Shown here one piece after another: positions 10,502-23,064 of a stretch of DNA of 64,000 nt (position 1 is the first letter of the stretch; each line of letters opens with the position of its first letter). A model generated the notes under the pieces. That model did no database searches, was not told where the DNA came from, and saw only the letters and a program-made list of their open reading frames with translations. Made by a program: the position numbers and the translations under genes. Source of the stretch: Cannabis sativa (lineage: Eukaryota; Streptophyta; Magnoliopsida; Rosales; Cannabaceae); the NCBI RefSeq assembly GCF_029168945.1, contig NC_083601.1, positions 75,257,595 through 75,321,594 of the forward strand. The letters are read 5' to 3'.

Positions 10502-13500
10502 ATGGATAAGAAAGCTGATACTATTGTGTATGTTAAAAAAAGAAAGAGGCCTGAAGAAATAAAAGTATTTATTTAAATTTTTATGTTCTTTATTTTTTTT
10601 TCAGTATCATAGTTGTTTTTTATGTTCTTGTGTTGTTTATGTTCTGATCAATATTTTCAGGATATTGTTCCTTATGTTGATCCTGCTATTCAACTGCAGG
10701 ATGTTCCTTAAGCAATTAGTGTGTCAGAAAATGTAAATGATTAGGTATATAACTGGTTTTCTTGTTTATTTCTTGTTCATTTTTTGGTGTTAATTCATGT
10801 TCTTTTTTTTTTTTTAAAAAAAATACTTTTATTTTAATCTTGTCTTTTTTATAACTGTTTTATAACCAGTTTTAATCTTGTCTTTGTTATTGTTAAAAAA
10901 TTAATTTCGATAAGTCTGTTAATGTTCCTTCGGTATGTGGTGATTCTGAAACCGGTTCTAAGATTCCAGTTGATGATTCTAAGAAAGCAGAATTTAAAAA
11001 ATCTCGTGCAAAGAAGAAGAAGGTGAGTATCTTTCCTATGTTCTATTCTTGTTTTTGTATTATAACTGGTTTTTTTTTTAAGAAATGGGTTTTCAAATAT
11101 TTATTTCTGTAACTTAGTTTTTATACTATTTATAACTGGTTTTTTCTTTAAGAAATGAGTTTTTAAATATTTATTTTCTGTAATTTAGTTTTTATATTCT
11201 TTTTATAATTGGTTTCTTTTTTTTTTTAATGTTTTTCATATGTTTTGTGTTTCATTGCTTGTTTTAGTATTATAACTGGCCTTTTTTTTTGTTTGTATTA
11301 CCTGATGTTTGTCTCACTTTGATTTTTTAAAGTTTTGTTTTTATATTTTTTTTAACCTGTTTCTTTTTTGTGTTTCAAGGTTAATGTTGATGCAACGGAT
11401 AATGATTTCGTTGATCCTTTTGTATCTGGAACAAGTTCTAATATTTTAGTTGAAGAAAAAAAAGAGCCCACTATTAGGGAGACCCACAACCAAAAGGAAA
11501 AGGTGATTAGATGTTCTCAATTTTGTTTTTTTTTTACTGTTTATGAATATTTTTTTATGTATATATTTAATTTTTGTTTCCTATTTTTTTCAGGCTGGGT
11601 TGGCTGATTTTGATGTTTTGAAGCCGCCAGTACGTCGTGTAACACGTGCTGGCGTGAAATGTGTGGCTTCGAAGGGCCCTAGTCCTTCGATTCCTAAAGA
11701 ATCCATTAAGAAATCCACAAGTTTTTCCAATGGGGTAAGTATTTTAAGTTTTTCTTTTTACATATATATTTTGTTTTATTTTCATGTGTATTTTTTTGTT
11801 TATGGAACCAGTTATTTCTAAATCATGTTTTTGTTATTTTTTTCACTGTCTAAATTTTCTTTTATCACTGGTTATTTTTGCAGGATTTTTACTTAAAAAT
11901 GAAACTCGAGCACCGTTTTGCAAGTAAACTTCAGATTTGGAATAACCCATGGGTTATTGATGAGCTTAATGGAAATCTCACCGCTTCTCAAAAGGTGTTT
12001 TTTTTACGACGCCTTTTTCTCAATTTCTGAAGATGGGCAATATTAAGTGGAACATTTCCTTGCCTCACCTTGCTTTAGTGAGGGAGGTTCATCAGGAGAG
12101 GGAGGATTTTGAGAAGTGGATTCTGATTCGGGATAGAGTTGTACGGTTTGGTTTGGAGGAGTTCGTTTTAATTACTGGGTTAAGCAGAAGATGTCGTTCA
12201 AGAAGAAGATGTTTCCTCACTTGACTATTAAAGTTATTCAAGAGGAGGTTAGGGGAAGGTTTTAGTCCGGGGATTTTGAGGATGATGTTGATGCTGTGAA
12301 GATGGGGATTGTAATTCTGTTAAGTCATTATTTGTATGGATATGAGAATGGGAAGAAAGTTGACAATGAATTGTTTGGGTTCGTCGATGGGGAGCTGTCA
12401 GACTTGTGGAATATAGCATTTGGGAAATTATTGTGGGACAGAACTTTTCATTACATGAACTTAGCTTTTAAGGATGGCGACAATATCTTTTATAAGATTG
12501 AGAAGGCCAAAGATGAAAAGGATAAGTCTTATTCTTTTAAATTTCAAGGTTTTCAATTTGCTTTCCTTATTTGGTTGTTTGAGATACTTCCAAGCCTTTC
12601 TCCTAAGTACTGCAAGAGGATTGTGAATATATATCCTTGATTGCTAAACTGGGAGAGTACATACAAGAAAAAAATTGGAGGTTATTCGGAACTTGAATCT
12701 GAGGTTTTTAACAATCCTGCGGTACTTTTATTTTTTTTATAACTGGTTTCCTTTTTTTTTCATTGTTTATTTATAACTGGTTTTTTAACATGTTTTATTT
12801 CTTCCCATTTTTTCAGGCCACTGTGAAGGATTTCTATCCTGTTGGTCGTGAGCTGAAGAAATCTGCAATGCAAAACCTCAAGTTCGAACCAGTTTATCTT
12901 CTAAAGAAACCTCCAGGTTTCGATGGGAAGGTATGTTTTCTTTTTCTTTTCTTTTGGTTTGTGTTTTTGTTTTGTTCTTTTTAGTTTATTGGTTTTTTTT
13001 TATATGTTTTTCAATTTTTGTTATGTTTTCTTGTTTGTTTGTTTTCAGTTTTCTAAGTTGGAGTCGACTTTGGTTTATATACAAGAGGACCAGAAGAAGA
13101 TTTTATTGAGTATTAAAAATTTGAAAGATGAGTTTAGTATTAAATTTGATGAAGTGATTGAGTTGTTGAAGAGGAAGAGTGGGTCGTCTGTGCCCAAAGA
13201 TGTCGAGGATAAGGCTGAGGATTCTTATTTTGAGAATCTTGATGTTGGTGGCAATGATGATGAGTTACCTAATCCATTGTCACCAGAGGTATTTTTTCTT
13301 CATTTTGTTGCTTTTTTGTTTTTATAATTGGTTATTTTTATTTACATTTGGTTTTTCGTGTTTTCAGTTTTTTTTATGTTGTATAACCATTTATTTTTTT
13401 ATGTTCTTTTTTTCATTCTTTCTCTTTTTTAAAAACAGGTTATGACTATGTTTTTTGTTGTTTTTTTGTAGGTAGTTTCGAAATCTAATCTTCCTGATTA

Positions 13501-14083
13501 TGATGATGAGTCTGGTGGGCTGCAATTGTCAGTTGTTCAGGAAGATTAGGTTGTTTGTTTGTTTCTTGTTATTAGTGATGTCTTTATTATAACTGTTATT
13601 CATGTTTTTTTTTTTTCAGGTTCATTCTGGTTTAGGTGAGCGGAAGGATGAGGCCTTTGTGTTTTCTTATGAACACATTGAAGTCGACCAATCCATTTTG
13701 GATTTGGTTGACAACCTCACTCGGGCATATGCCTCGCAAAATAGTGTAAAAAATGATCAATGGGATTGGGTATCAATTCCTGATTCTGCATCCCCTATTG
13801 TGGATGATGAGGTTGAAGTACTAGATGTAGTATCTTTGCAATCTAGGGTTGCTCTCAAGAGATAAGCAAAATCTAGATTGCACTGTAGATCTCCTTTTGT
13901 CAATGAGTTTGGTTCTTCTGAACCAAAAGTTCAGAAGAAGAAGGAGAAGGAGCCATCTGGTGAAGTATAGTTTGATCCTAAGGAGATGTTTCCCTTTGTT
14001 CAAGAGATTGGCATGAACACAGATACTGAAGATTGCAAGGAATATGTTAAGTGGATTGAAGGTGCTCGCTTGTTGAAGAAGAA
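10502..14083 (+). pseudogene. Decayed DUF1985 gene, paralogue of the MULE ULP-like gene, protease end missing
   Basis: Exon-like blocks with splice-type borders: 10502-10564 (MDKKADT start), 10661-10744, about 10910-11022, 11380-11502, 11594-11734, 11884-12720, 12818-12929, 13048-13288, 13471-13548, 13620-14083. The 11884-12720 block carries DUF1985 (EEFVLITGLS matches EEFALVTGLD in the - strand ULP gene). The 13048 block encodes a coiled coil, as exon 4 of that gene does. The last block has a basic KR-rich stretch, SPFV and KEYVKWI, matching KSPFI and AEFVKWV of its exon 7. Lesions include in-frame stops at about 10709, 12264, 12638 and 13863, a frameshift near 12027, and a stop near 13966. 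The homologous gene would next encode the Ulp1 protease, but Copia-0 starts at 14198 instead. It was probably a second ULP-type gene. Confidence 0.72.
10748..12783 (+). repeat. Recurrent intronic motif TATAACTGGTTTT
   Basis: TATAACTGG followed by a T run occurs exactly at 10748, 11061, 11131, 11271, 12738 and 12772. Variants occur near 10862 (TATAACCAGTTTT), 11203 and 13324 (TATAATTGG). All lie in intron segments of the DUF1985 pseudogene and none in its exon blocks. It is absent from the introns of the - strand paralogue as far as I can see. Confidence 0.7.
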
Positions 14084-14197
14084 GTATGTATTATATTGTT
14101 TTGTCCTTGTTATTTTTTTTTAGTTACTGAAATATATTTTTTCACTGTTTTTTTTTATTTTCGATTTTTTGTTGTAAATGCAGGACCAATAAAAAAA

Positions 14198-16009
14198 CTG
14201 TTGGGTTTTGTACCCTAAATAAAACTCATTTCCATATAATCAGATTTACTTATTAATAAAGATCAGAAATAACATTTTATGTTGCATGGTTCACATGATT
14301 TATTTCATGATTATATATATATAATGTATGAATTCTATTTAAGTCCAGAACATATGAATTTGTTAATGATTATAGTGTTGTCAGCACAGTGGAATATAAT
14401 CTTAATTATATGTTCGAAAGTTTATTCCTTGATTTGTCAGAACACTGGATTTAGACTGACATGGTATAATCAGCAATAGGTATTCTTACACCTTGGAAAA
14501 GTGTTATGTCCTTTCCAGGACATTGGCAAAGTTTACTAGTATCGGATGTATGGAGTATACATCGGAAGGGACCGATATTGAACTTTGATTAGATATATTA
14601 AAATTTACCGTAATATCTAATCAATTCAATATCACCTGTTGATCCTAGATCAAATGATCTTAATCCTGATATGATTAGGTTCAATCTCAAGATTGTTATT
14701 CGTGTTCTTTGATTTGTTAGTTAAGCCTACTTTTGAGTCAGGGTGATACGTACATTTTGGGAACACGGTAGTGCAATTGAGTGGGAGCGCTAACATAAAT
14801 ATGGAATCTATAGCTTCCATCTGTCGAATAGAAAGTAAAGGATGATTTCCTTCGAGCTTAACCAAACGAAAATAAATGGTAGAGTACTCATTTCACTTAG
14901 CTGAAATATCATTTATACAGGGTTAAGTGTTTTAAGGATAAAATACATTGTAGGGTGTAACGGTAATTTAATCCCTTTACAATGTAAATCATCTATATAG
15001 AGGATCATTGATCAAATTAGAATTATAACAATGGATAACTAATGACGTATCTATATCGTGGAACATATAGAGCGTTCTATATGACTGAGAGTGCAATTCC
15101 AAGTTCTAAGTGTGGATTCAATAAGGAATTAATAAGTTAGGGAATTTACTTGGTAAATTCAGTTCGACTTATTGGAAGCTCGGTTATATAGACCCATGGT
15201 CCCCATACTAGTTGAGACCATACTGCTTGTAAGACTCAGTTAATTGATTTTAATTAATCAATTATAATTCTAAAGTTAGACTATGTCTACTTTATGAATT
15301 TTCACTAAGCAAGGACGAAATTGTAAATAAAAGAGATTCTAGGTTTATTTATTAATTAAGATACTTTATATGTCTAAATTAATAAATATATTAAATGACA
15401 ATATTATTTGATAATTATTTTTAGTTATTAAATAATTAGAATTGGCATTTAAAATGGTTAAATTGGATAATTGACATTTTTGAGAAAATGGGAATGAAAA
15501 ATAACAAAATGGGAAAGTTTCAAAGTGAGGCCCAATTTCCTATTCTGGCCGCCCACTATGCATAGGCTTTTACTATTTATTTTTTTATTATTTTAATGCC
15601 ATACAATTCTAACCTAAACCTAGAGGGCATTCTATAAATAGAAAGTGTTGGATTCAGGAAACTTATGACTTTCATGACTTACACAATGTTTCCTTCAAAC
15701 AAAATCCAAGCCGCCCCTTCTCTCTCTTTTTTTCTCTAAAATTTCGAAAACCCTTGAGTGATAGAGTAGTGCCCACACACATCAAGTGGTACCTCAATTA
15801 TAGTATGTAAGACTGTGGAAAATCAGCATCAAAGAAGGAGAGAAAGAGATCCATATTCAGATCTTGATAATGCTCTGCTACAAAAAAGAATCAAGGGCTA
15901 GAGATCTGAATGGAAGGAGTCATAATATTCTGCTCCACCCAATGTAAGGTTTTCTTAAACTCTTATGTGTTTATTTCATTGTTTTAGAATTCATATTAGG
16001 ATGTTAATC
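14198..16009 (+). mobile_element. Copia-0 5' LTR, main part (1812 bp), split by Gypsy-1
   Basis: Begins TGTTGGGTTTTGTACCCTAA and is collinear with the Copia-A and Copia-B LTRs in this window. It stops inside the shared GATGTTAAT at 16009, exactly where Gypsy-1 starts. The remaining 47 bp are at 44020-44066. The joined length (1859 bp) fits the family (1892-1897 bp). A TATAAATA box is at 15633-15640. It resembles Copia-B more closely than Copia-A but is clearly diverged, so it is the oldest copia copy here. It interrupts the DUF1985 pseudogene. Confidence 0.85.
15633..15640 (+). promoter_or_regulatory. TATA box of the Copia-0 LTR
   Basis: TATAAATA lies at the same point of the LTR as in all other copies of this family (22033, 30249, 38468, 49940 and 58278), marking the likely Pol II promoter and the U3/R boundary region. 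Confidence 0.6.
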
Positions 16010-16070
16010 TGTAATATCCAGTTTATATACATATATTGGTATTTGGTATATTAAGTGTGATACAATTATA

Positions 16071-16134
<64 letters not shown>

Positions 16135-18166
16135 CTTTTTTTTTTTTTTTTGTGTGTGTGAGTGGGTGGGAAAAAGAAAAAAAAATGATCATATATATAT
16201 TAAATAGTGAGCTAAATAAATAGTGAGGCATTAGATTAGTTAGTTTAAAATTTAATTTTAAATTATATCAGCATAATTTTATCTGATTAGTTAGATTTTT
16301 ATATTTAAATTTAAACCTATTATACGATATGTTATATACATATATACTCTAGAACCCTAGCAGCCAAATAGTATCGTATTCCTTTATTCTCACCATCTCT
16401 CAATTTTTTTATCCTCTCTATTGCACCAAATCAATTGTTTTAATCTTAAGAGCTTCGGGGTCAACAATCAACCGATCATCGTTTCATGTCTTCGAAATCT
16501 TCAGGTAAAATTCGTAGTTGTGTTTTATTTTCGTTTTTAGAGAAATAAGATTTCATAAAACTACCATATCTCTCTCTCCATAGGTCCGTTTTCAGTGATC
16601 TAGGTACCGTTTTAAAGATAATTTAATGATCTATATTTTTTGTGAAGAAACTTATTCCTAATTCGGATTATTTTGATGTCAAAAAATTCATGTTTTACAC
16701 TGACTGTCGAATTACAGTTTTTTTTTTAAATTTCTTTCCGATATTGCCTTAGTAAAAGTGTGATATCTCTCTCGATATCTATTATTTTCCAGCGATTCTT
16801 ATACTGTTAGAAAGATAACTCAATAATCCATATTTTCTTTTAAGAAACCTTTCCCTAATTCGGAGTTCTTACCAGTCAAAAGTTAGTATCTTTATTCGGT
16901 TATGATATTTCGTTTTAAGTTTTGTTTCAGAAAAAGTATCTTCAGTAAAAATTCAATATCTCTCTCACTTTTGATCCATTTTAAAATATCTTTATTTCGT
17001 TTTAAAGCTTAGGAAAATAGATACATTTTTTATGAAGGAAGTATTATCTAGATCGGGGTGTAACTATTTTTAAAACTTTTATTTTTGGGCTGTATTCAGA
17101 AATCGGCATGATCCAGGATTTTAAAGAAACTGTTTTGAGAAAACATGCATAACTCCTAGGTTATGGCTCCAATTTTGATGATCTTTATACCGTTAGAAAG
17201 GTCTTTCGATTAACTAAAAACTTTGTGAACAGTAGGACTTCTAATTCAAACGTTTTATGAGTCAAATTCTAGGCTAAACTTGCTGTACAGTAAGAGTAAT
17301 AAATATATTGAGTTTATTGGTAGACTAAGGGTTTTACTAATTGTTATAGGGCCTAGAAGGTATCGTAGAAGTTAATTACAGCGGAGTTGAGGTAAGGAAA
17401 AATAATTATACTTTATACTTGCTTTTTATATGGTTTGAGTACCTAGTATGACTGCTTGAATAAATTGTATGGAAACTGTGGAATGTGATAGTTTCGGTGA
17501 AATAGTGTTTTATCGATGGATTGTATATGGCTGTTTAATCATGTTCCAGGTACTTGGAAGTGGTTGAAAACTACACATGTATGGTGATGTGGTAAGTGAG
17601 GCAGTGTACATAAGGGTGCACTGGTCATTGGTACTGCGTTCTAGTTAAGAACGTAAGACACTCGAGATTTGTATGGAAGCTGGAGTGTGAGTGTTTGTTA
17701 TTTCAGTATTTGTGTGGTTGCCTCTATTTATACTTATGATTAGTTGATTGTATGTTTGATGTATATGTTTGTGCTATGATGTGTGAATGCTGGTACATAG
17801 TATTTTGTTTTTCTTTACTGGGCTTTGTAGCTCACCCCTTATTTACCCCCTATGTGCAGATAAGTAAGCCTGTAAGCTTTCAGTGACAAGTTGAGTCTGG
17901 GCAGCATGGGGTGTATCTCGTGTGATCATGTAACTGCGTGTGGTCTTGGCCATCTTCTGCTGAAAGTCTTTTTTTTTTTAATTTATTAAACTTATCGAGG
18001 ATGTTGTCGCTTAAATTTTCTATTACTTTTACCTAAGTAGTAATACTTTATTTTCAACTGGGTACCCATGTTTTGAAAATTGTTATTTTTTTTAATAAGG
18101 GCAACATTAGTATCTTAACGCCAGTTTATTTATGGCATCTTATTTTACGTAAGTAAGGGCGTTACA
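16010..18166 (+). repeat. Gypsy-1 5' LTR (2157 bp)
   Basis: Starts TGTAATATCCAG and ends GGGCGTTACA, the TG..CA form. It contains a long ATT microsatellite near its start. It aligns along its whole length with 41846-44014, with dispersed substitutions and small indels, including an 11-bp segment near 17908 that is missing from the 3' copy. Confidence 0.93.
16074..16134 (+). repeat. (ATT)n microsatellite in Gypsy-1 5' LTR
   Basis: About 20 uninterrupted TTA/ATT units. The partner array in the 3' LTR is at 41910-41982 and carries interruptions (ACT, CATT). Confidence 0.95.
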
Positions 18167-18168
18167 AA

Positions 18169-18181
18169 TGGTACCAGAGCC
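18169..18181 (+). promoter_or_regulatory. Gypsy-1 primer-binding site
   Basis: TGGTACCAGAGCC begins two bases after the LTR end. It matches the initiator-Met tRNA 3' end complement (TGGTATCAGAGCC) at 12 of 13 positions. Confidence 0.85.
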
Positions 18182-18798
18182 ACAGTTACATTGATCTTGA
18201 ATTCACGCGACATACACACCATCGCTGCAAAGGATCAACTTGTCATCAAGTATGTATGCTTTATTTATGTTATGTCTTATATGTTAAATTTGGTTAATTC
18301 CAAGCTGGTATTTATTTTGAGTTGTGCAGAGTTGATAATGAATCCAAACGTAGTTAGGCAATTAAAGACCTAAGACGCTTGCCGGCATCTAGCGAGAGAA
18401 GTAAACTTAAGAAAATAATAGAGGATATGGATAAAATTAATCATGGCATGGGGATGAATAGACACTTAGCTTGGTTTAGTCTTTAGCTTTAGATTTTCCT
18501 TTAGTTAGCTAGAAGTTTAGGGTATGGTTAATCAAAACAATTAACTGATTCTTTGGAGTTAGAATTTTAGTATAACTCAAACAATTTTCTTATTAGTGTA
18601 AGTTTTTTTATATGAGTAAAGATTATTTTATTTATTTATTTATTTTTACATGGTGAATTGTTGCTTGATGATTTACGTTTTTTTTTAAGTTTATATAATT
18701 TAGTGTATAAATATTTTCTTTTTGAGCGAGATACATCTTTGGTTATTTTTCTTACCGCTACCATCTCCTTTCTTTTGAAGAACAAGTTAAGGGATTTG

Positions 18799-20592
18799 AT
18801 GGAAAATGGTGAACCCAGAAGATCAACCCGGTTGAATGAAAGAGCGGCTGTAAGAGACCGAGCTAGAGGTCGGGGGCGAGGAGGTGCTCGCGGTCGAGGT
18901 CGCGGTCGAGGCAGGGGAAACCAGCATGTCCCTGCCAAGGCGGTGATCCAGGAGAATCAAAATGCCCCTGTAAATGGACAACAACCAGGTCAAGGTGGGG
19001 GCAACCACGAAGTCCTTGCTGGGGTAGTTGGTCAAGAACACCAAAACGCCCCTGTAGTGGTGCCACCACAACAAGAAGATTTGGCGCAAGAAGTTGCTCG
19101 TGTCAGGGAAGAACTTAGGAAGCGAGATGAAGAGCCTCACAACCGTCAGGAACAACCCAATCAAGGACAACATCAATTTTTGCCGGTGCAATACATGCCT
19201 GTGCCGGAGGGTCGATGGGAACTAATATATGAAAGGTTCCGTAAGCAACACCCACCAAATTTTTAAGGGGGCTTAGATCCAATGGAAGCTGAGGAATGGT
19301 TAAGAACAGTGGAAGGTATTGTTGAGTACATGCGGCTCGGTAACGGAGATAGTGTAGCTTGTGCTGCTAGTTTATTGAAAAAGGATGCCCGCATCTGGTG
19401 GGACGTTATTAAACAAACACGGGATGTGGCCACAATGACCTGGGCTGACTTTGTACAAGTGTTTAACAAAAAATACTACAGTGAAGCAATACGCTCAGCT
19501 AGAGTTAATGAGTTCACGAACCTGAGGCAGGGTAAGTCTACAGTTACAGAGTATGCTCGTCAATTTGACAGATTAGCAAAGTTTGCCACAAATATGGTTC
19601 CTACTGAGTTTCTGAGGATTCATCGCTTTACTGAAGGGCTCGACTCTCGAATAAGTCGGGACATAGCGATGTCAGGAGTAAGGGCAACCACGTATGCTGA
19701 GGTACTGGAAAAAGCCCTAGAAGCTTAGTTGTGTGAAAGTCGTATACAGAAAGACAATACAGCTAGGTGGGAGGCGAGAAAGGCAGTAATGGAGGTGGTG
19801 ATAACAAAAGGAAGCTGCCAAGTAACCAACACAACAAAGCCGATAAGAGAAATAAGATGGGGTCCAATAACTACAAAGGGAAGAAGCCATATATGGAGTA
19901 CCCCCTATCCCCAACATGTAGTCGTAAGCATCTGGGAGAATGTCAACTAAAAGGCAAGACTTGTTACAAGTGTGGGCAACCAGGCCACTATAAGAAGGAC
20001 TGTCCGCAAAAGGGTGATCAACTGAAGGATGACAAACTTGTCCCAGCTCGAGTATTTGCACTAACCAGAGGGGAGGCTGAGACTAGTAACACTGTGGTTG
20101 CAGGTCAGATTTCTATCTCTGGAAAACTATGTACTGTTTTATTTGATTCCGGAGCTACGCACTCATTTATTGCTTTAAAGATGATAGTTAAGTTAGAAAT
20201 ACCGTATGTAAACTTTAGTTATAAGTTCATGACGGAGTTGCCCTCGGGCGAGGTTATGATATCATCTAGAGGAGTGCTGGATGCGCCAATAAGGATTGCA
20301 GACAAGGAACTTAGTGGAGATCTGATAGAGCTGGAGATGAGGGATTACGATCTTATCTTGGGTATGGATTGGCTATCACGACATGGAGCAACAATAGACT
20401 GTCGAAAGAGGACAGTGACTTTCACCCCTGAATCTGGAGAGGCATTCATATTTGAAGGAATCAAAGTCAAGTCAAGCTTACCGCTAGTTACAGCCCTGAA
20501 GGCACAAAGGATGATACGTGCGGGATGTCAAGCATACTTGGCCAGCATAGTAGACAAGTTAAGAGAAACCCCCCTCAAGCCAAAGAATGTCC
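18799..20592 (+). pseudogene. Gypsy-1 gag and protease part of the polyprotein gene, broken
   Basis: Gag coats the RNA genome in particles; the aspartic protease matures it. The start is the ATG at 18799, followed by an Arg-Gly-rich N-terminus (RGRGRGRG). The retrotransposon-gag core runs about 19280-19700, the CCHC knuckle (CYKCGQPGHYKKDC) is at 19962-20003, and the protease motif DSGATHS begins at 20144. Lesions: in-frame TAA at 19264 (one base from GAA), in-frame TAG at 19726, and a frameshift near 19770, after which the knuckle lies in another frame. The frame then runs clean until Copia-A inserts at 20593. It continues in phase at 38924 after one copy of the target duplication is discounted. 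Confidence 0.9.
20588..20592 (+). repeat. Target-site duplication, left copy, of Copia-A (TGTCC)
   Basis: TGTCC directly precedes the first Copia-A LTR. The identical TGTCC at 38919-38923 directly follows the third LTR. No such pair flanks the middle LTR. Confidence 0.95.
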
Positions 20593-22485
20593 TGTTAGGT
20601 TTTATGCCCTAAATAAAACTCCATTTCAATGTAATCTATTTTATTCAACATCAATAAAGAAACAGAAGTATTTTTCATTCATTTGTGTATGTTTTGGCTC
20701 ACTTTATCAATTGCTTGTCTAATTGATTTATAAATTCATCTTAAACCCTTTTCACATACTTGATCATGTTTATTGTGCTGTCATCACATTGGAAAGTAAA
20801 CATGACTATGTGAATAAAGTTTCCTAGATTTATCAGACACTGGGTTTTACTGATATGATAATCTACAACAAGAGTTTACTTGTATTTGGAGAAATACTAT
20901 GTTCTTTCCAGAACATTGGTTAAAGTAAAGCTCAGGTTGGATGCATGGAGTATGCATCGGAAGGGACCGATATTGAACTTTGAATTAGATTTAATTAAAG
21001 TTACCGTAAAATCTATTCAAGTCAATATCGCCAAGTTGATCCTAGATCAAATGATCTTAATCCTGTTATGATTAGGCTCAATCTTGAAAGGCTATTCGTG
21101 TTCTTTGATTTGTTAGTTAAGCCTACTTTTAGGTCAGGGTGATACGTACATTTTGGGAACACGGTAGTGCAATTGAGTGGGAGCGCTAGCATAAACATGG
21201 AATCTATAGCTTCTATCTGGCAAATAGTAAGCAAAGGATGATTTCCTTCGAGCTTGACCAAACGAAAATAAATGGTGGAGATCTCATTTCACATAAGCTG
21301 AAATATCATTTATACGGGGTCAAGTGTTTTAAGGATAAAACACATAGTAGGGTGTTACGGTAATTTAATCCCTTTACTGTGTAGATCATTCATATAGAGG
21401 ATCATTGATCAAATTAGGATTATAACAATGGATAACTAATGATGTGTCTATATGGTGGAACATATAGAGCATTCTATATACTGAGAGTGCAATTCTAAGT
21501 TCTATGCGTGGATTCAACGAAGAATTAATAAGTTAGTGAATTTTAGTGCTAAATTCTTGATCTACTTATTGGAAGCTCGGTTATATAGACCCATGGTCCC
21601 CCCACTAGTTGAGATAATATTGTTTGTAAGACTCATGTAATTGGTTTTGATTAATCAATTATAATTCACAAATTAGACTATGTCTATTTGTGAAATTTTC
21701 ACTAAGTAAGGGCGAAATTGTAAAGAAAGAGTTAACAGGGGCATATTTGTTAATTATGATACTTTGTATGGTTCAATTAATAAATATGATAAATGACAAT
21801 ATTATTTAATAATTATTTATAGTTATTAAATAGTTAGAATTGGCATTTAAATGATTGAATTAGGAAATTGGCATTTTTGAGAAAATCAGATACAAAAAGT
21901 GGTAAAATTGCAAAATTGCAAAAATCAAGGCCAGTCCACCTAGCCTAGGGCCAGCCACTTATGTTATCTTTTTTAAATGATTTTTTCATTATTTTAATGC
22001 CATATAATTCAAATCAAACCCTAGAGGAATGCTATAAATAGATAGTGAAGGCTTCAGGAAAATTACACTTTCTGAATCAGAAAAACCTGAGCCTCCACTC
22101 TCTTCTCTAGCTGCCACTCTCTCTCTCTTTTCTTCCTCAATATTTCGAACCTCTTTTAGTGATTAGAGTAGTGACCACACACATCAAGCAATACCTCAAT
22201 CATAGTGAGGAAGATTGTGAAGAAAGATCAACGACGAAAGGAGATTCGGCATCAAGGATTCGAGAGAAGAAGATCCGGGTTCGGATCTTGATAATACTCT
22301 GCTACAGAAAGGAATCAAGGGTTAGAGATCTGAACGGAAGGAGTCATTATAATTCCGCTGCACCCAATGTAAGGTTTCTTAAACTTTATATGTGTTTAAT
22401 TTATCGTTTTAGAAAGTTCATATTTAGGATGTTAATAAACATACTTGTGAGTAGATCTAAGATCCTGGTAAAATAATATCCAACA
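20593..22485 (+). repeat. Copia-A LTR 1 (1893 bp)
   Basis: Starts TGTTAGGTTTTATGCCC and ends AATATCCAACA. TATAAATA is at 22033-22040. Near its end (22245-22290) several CAG sites of the other copies appear as CGG or CGAG, while most of the upstream LTR keeps CAG/CTG. Confidence 0.95.
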
Positions 22486-22487
22486 AC

Positions 22488-22500
22488 TGGCCTCAGAGCC
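22488..22500 (+). promoter_or_regulatory. Copia-A primer-binding site, variant
   Basis: TGGCCTCAGAGCC lies two bases after the LTR end. It matches the initiator-Met complement TGGTATCAGAGCC except for CC in place of TA. Copia-0 at 44069 has the canonical form. Confidence 0.65.
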
Positions 22501-23064
22501 ATGGTAATTGATTTACTTACATGAAATTTGGACTTTAAAACGATTGTTTGTATGTTCTTTGGATGGTATCATGTTGTATTGAGTGTTATTTGATGAATGA
22601 TTGATGTTTGTGAAATTTTCGTGATAAATAATTGTGATTTCGATTCTGTAATTATTTTTATTGGATAGTATGGAAAAAATTAAGCAAGTTAGCCTTTTAC
22701 AGAACTCAATTTGGATTTTATTTGAATTAGTTATGATTTTTGAAGATTTGACAAAATCGGGGGTTGTCTTGATATTTTTGCAACGATCGCAGAACTGTCC
22801 GTACAGTTTCGGTTTTTTTTCCCTTTTCTTCAATTTTTCATACCTTTTCATGGAATTAACTTCCAAATTTTTGTATAGTTTTGTATATATACTAATACTA
22901 TTCCTAATTCAATTCTAATTATCATTTTGAATTAATTTATTTTTTTTTAAATTAATTCAAGATATTAGTGTAATTTGAATTTGAATAGAATTAGTAATTA
23001 TCTTTTTGCTTAAAAACCTATCTTATTTTTAAATTTGATTATATTTTTTTTAAATTTAAGGTCA

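Noticed and set aside
16004..16231. Open frame encoding a poly-Asn run on the - strand
   Set aside because: It is the ATT microsatellite in translation.
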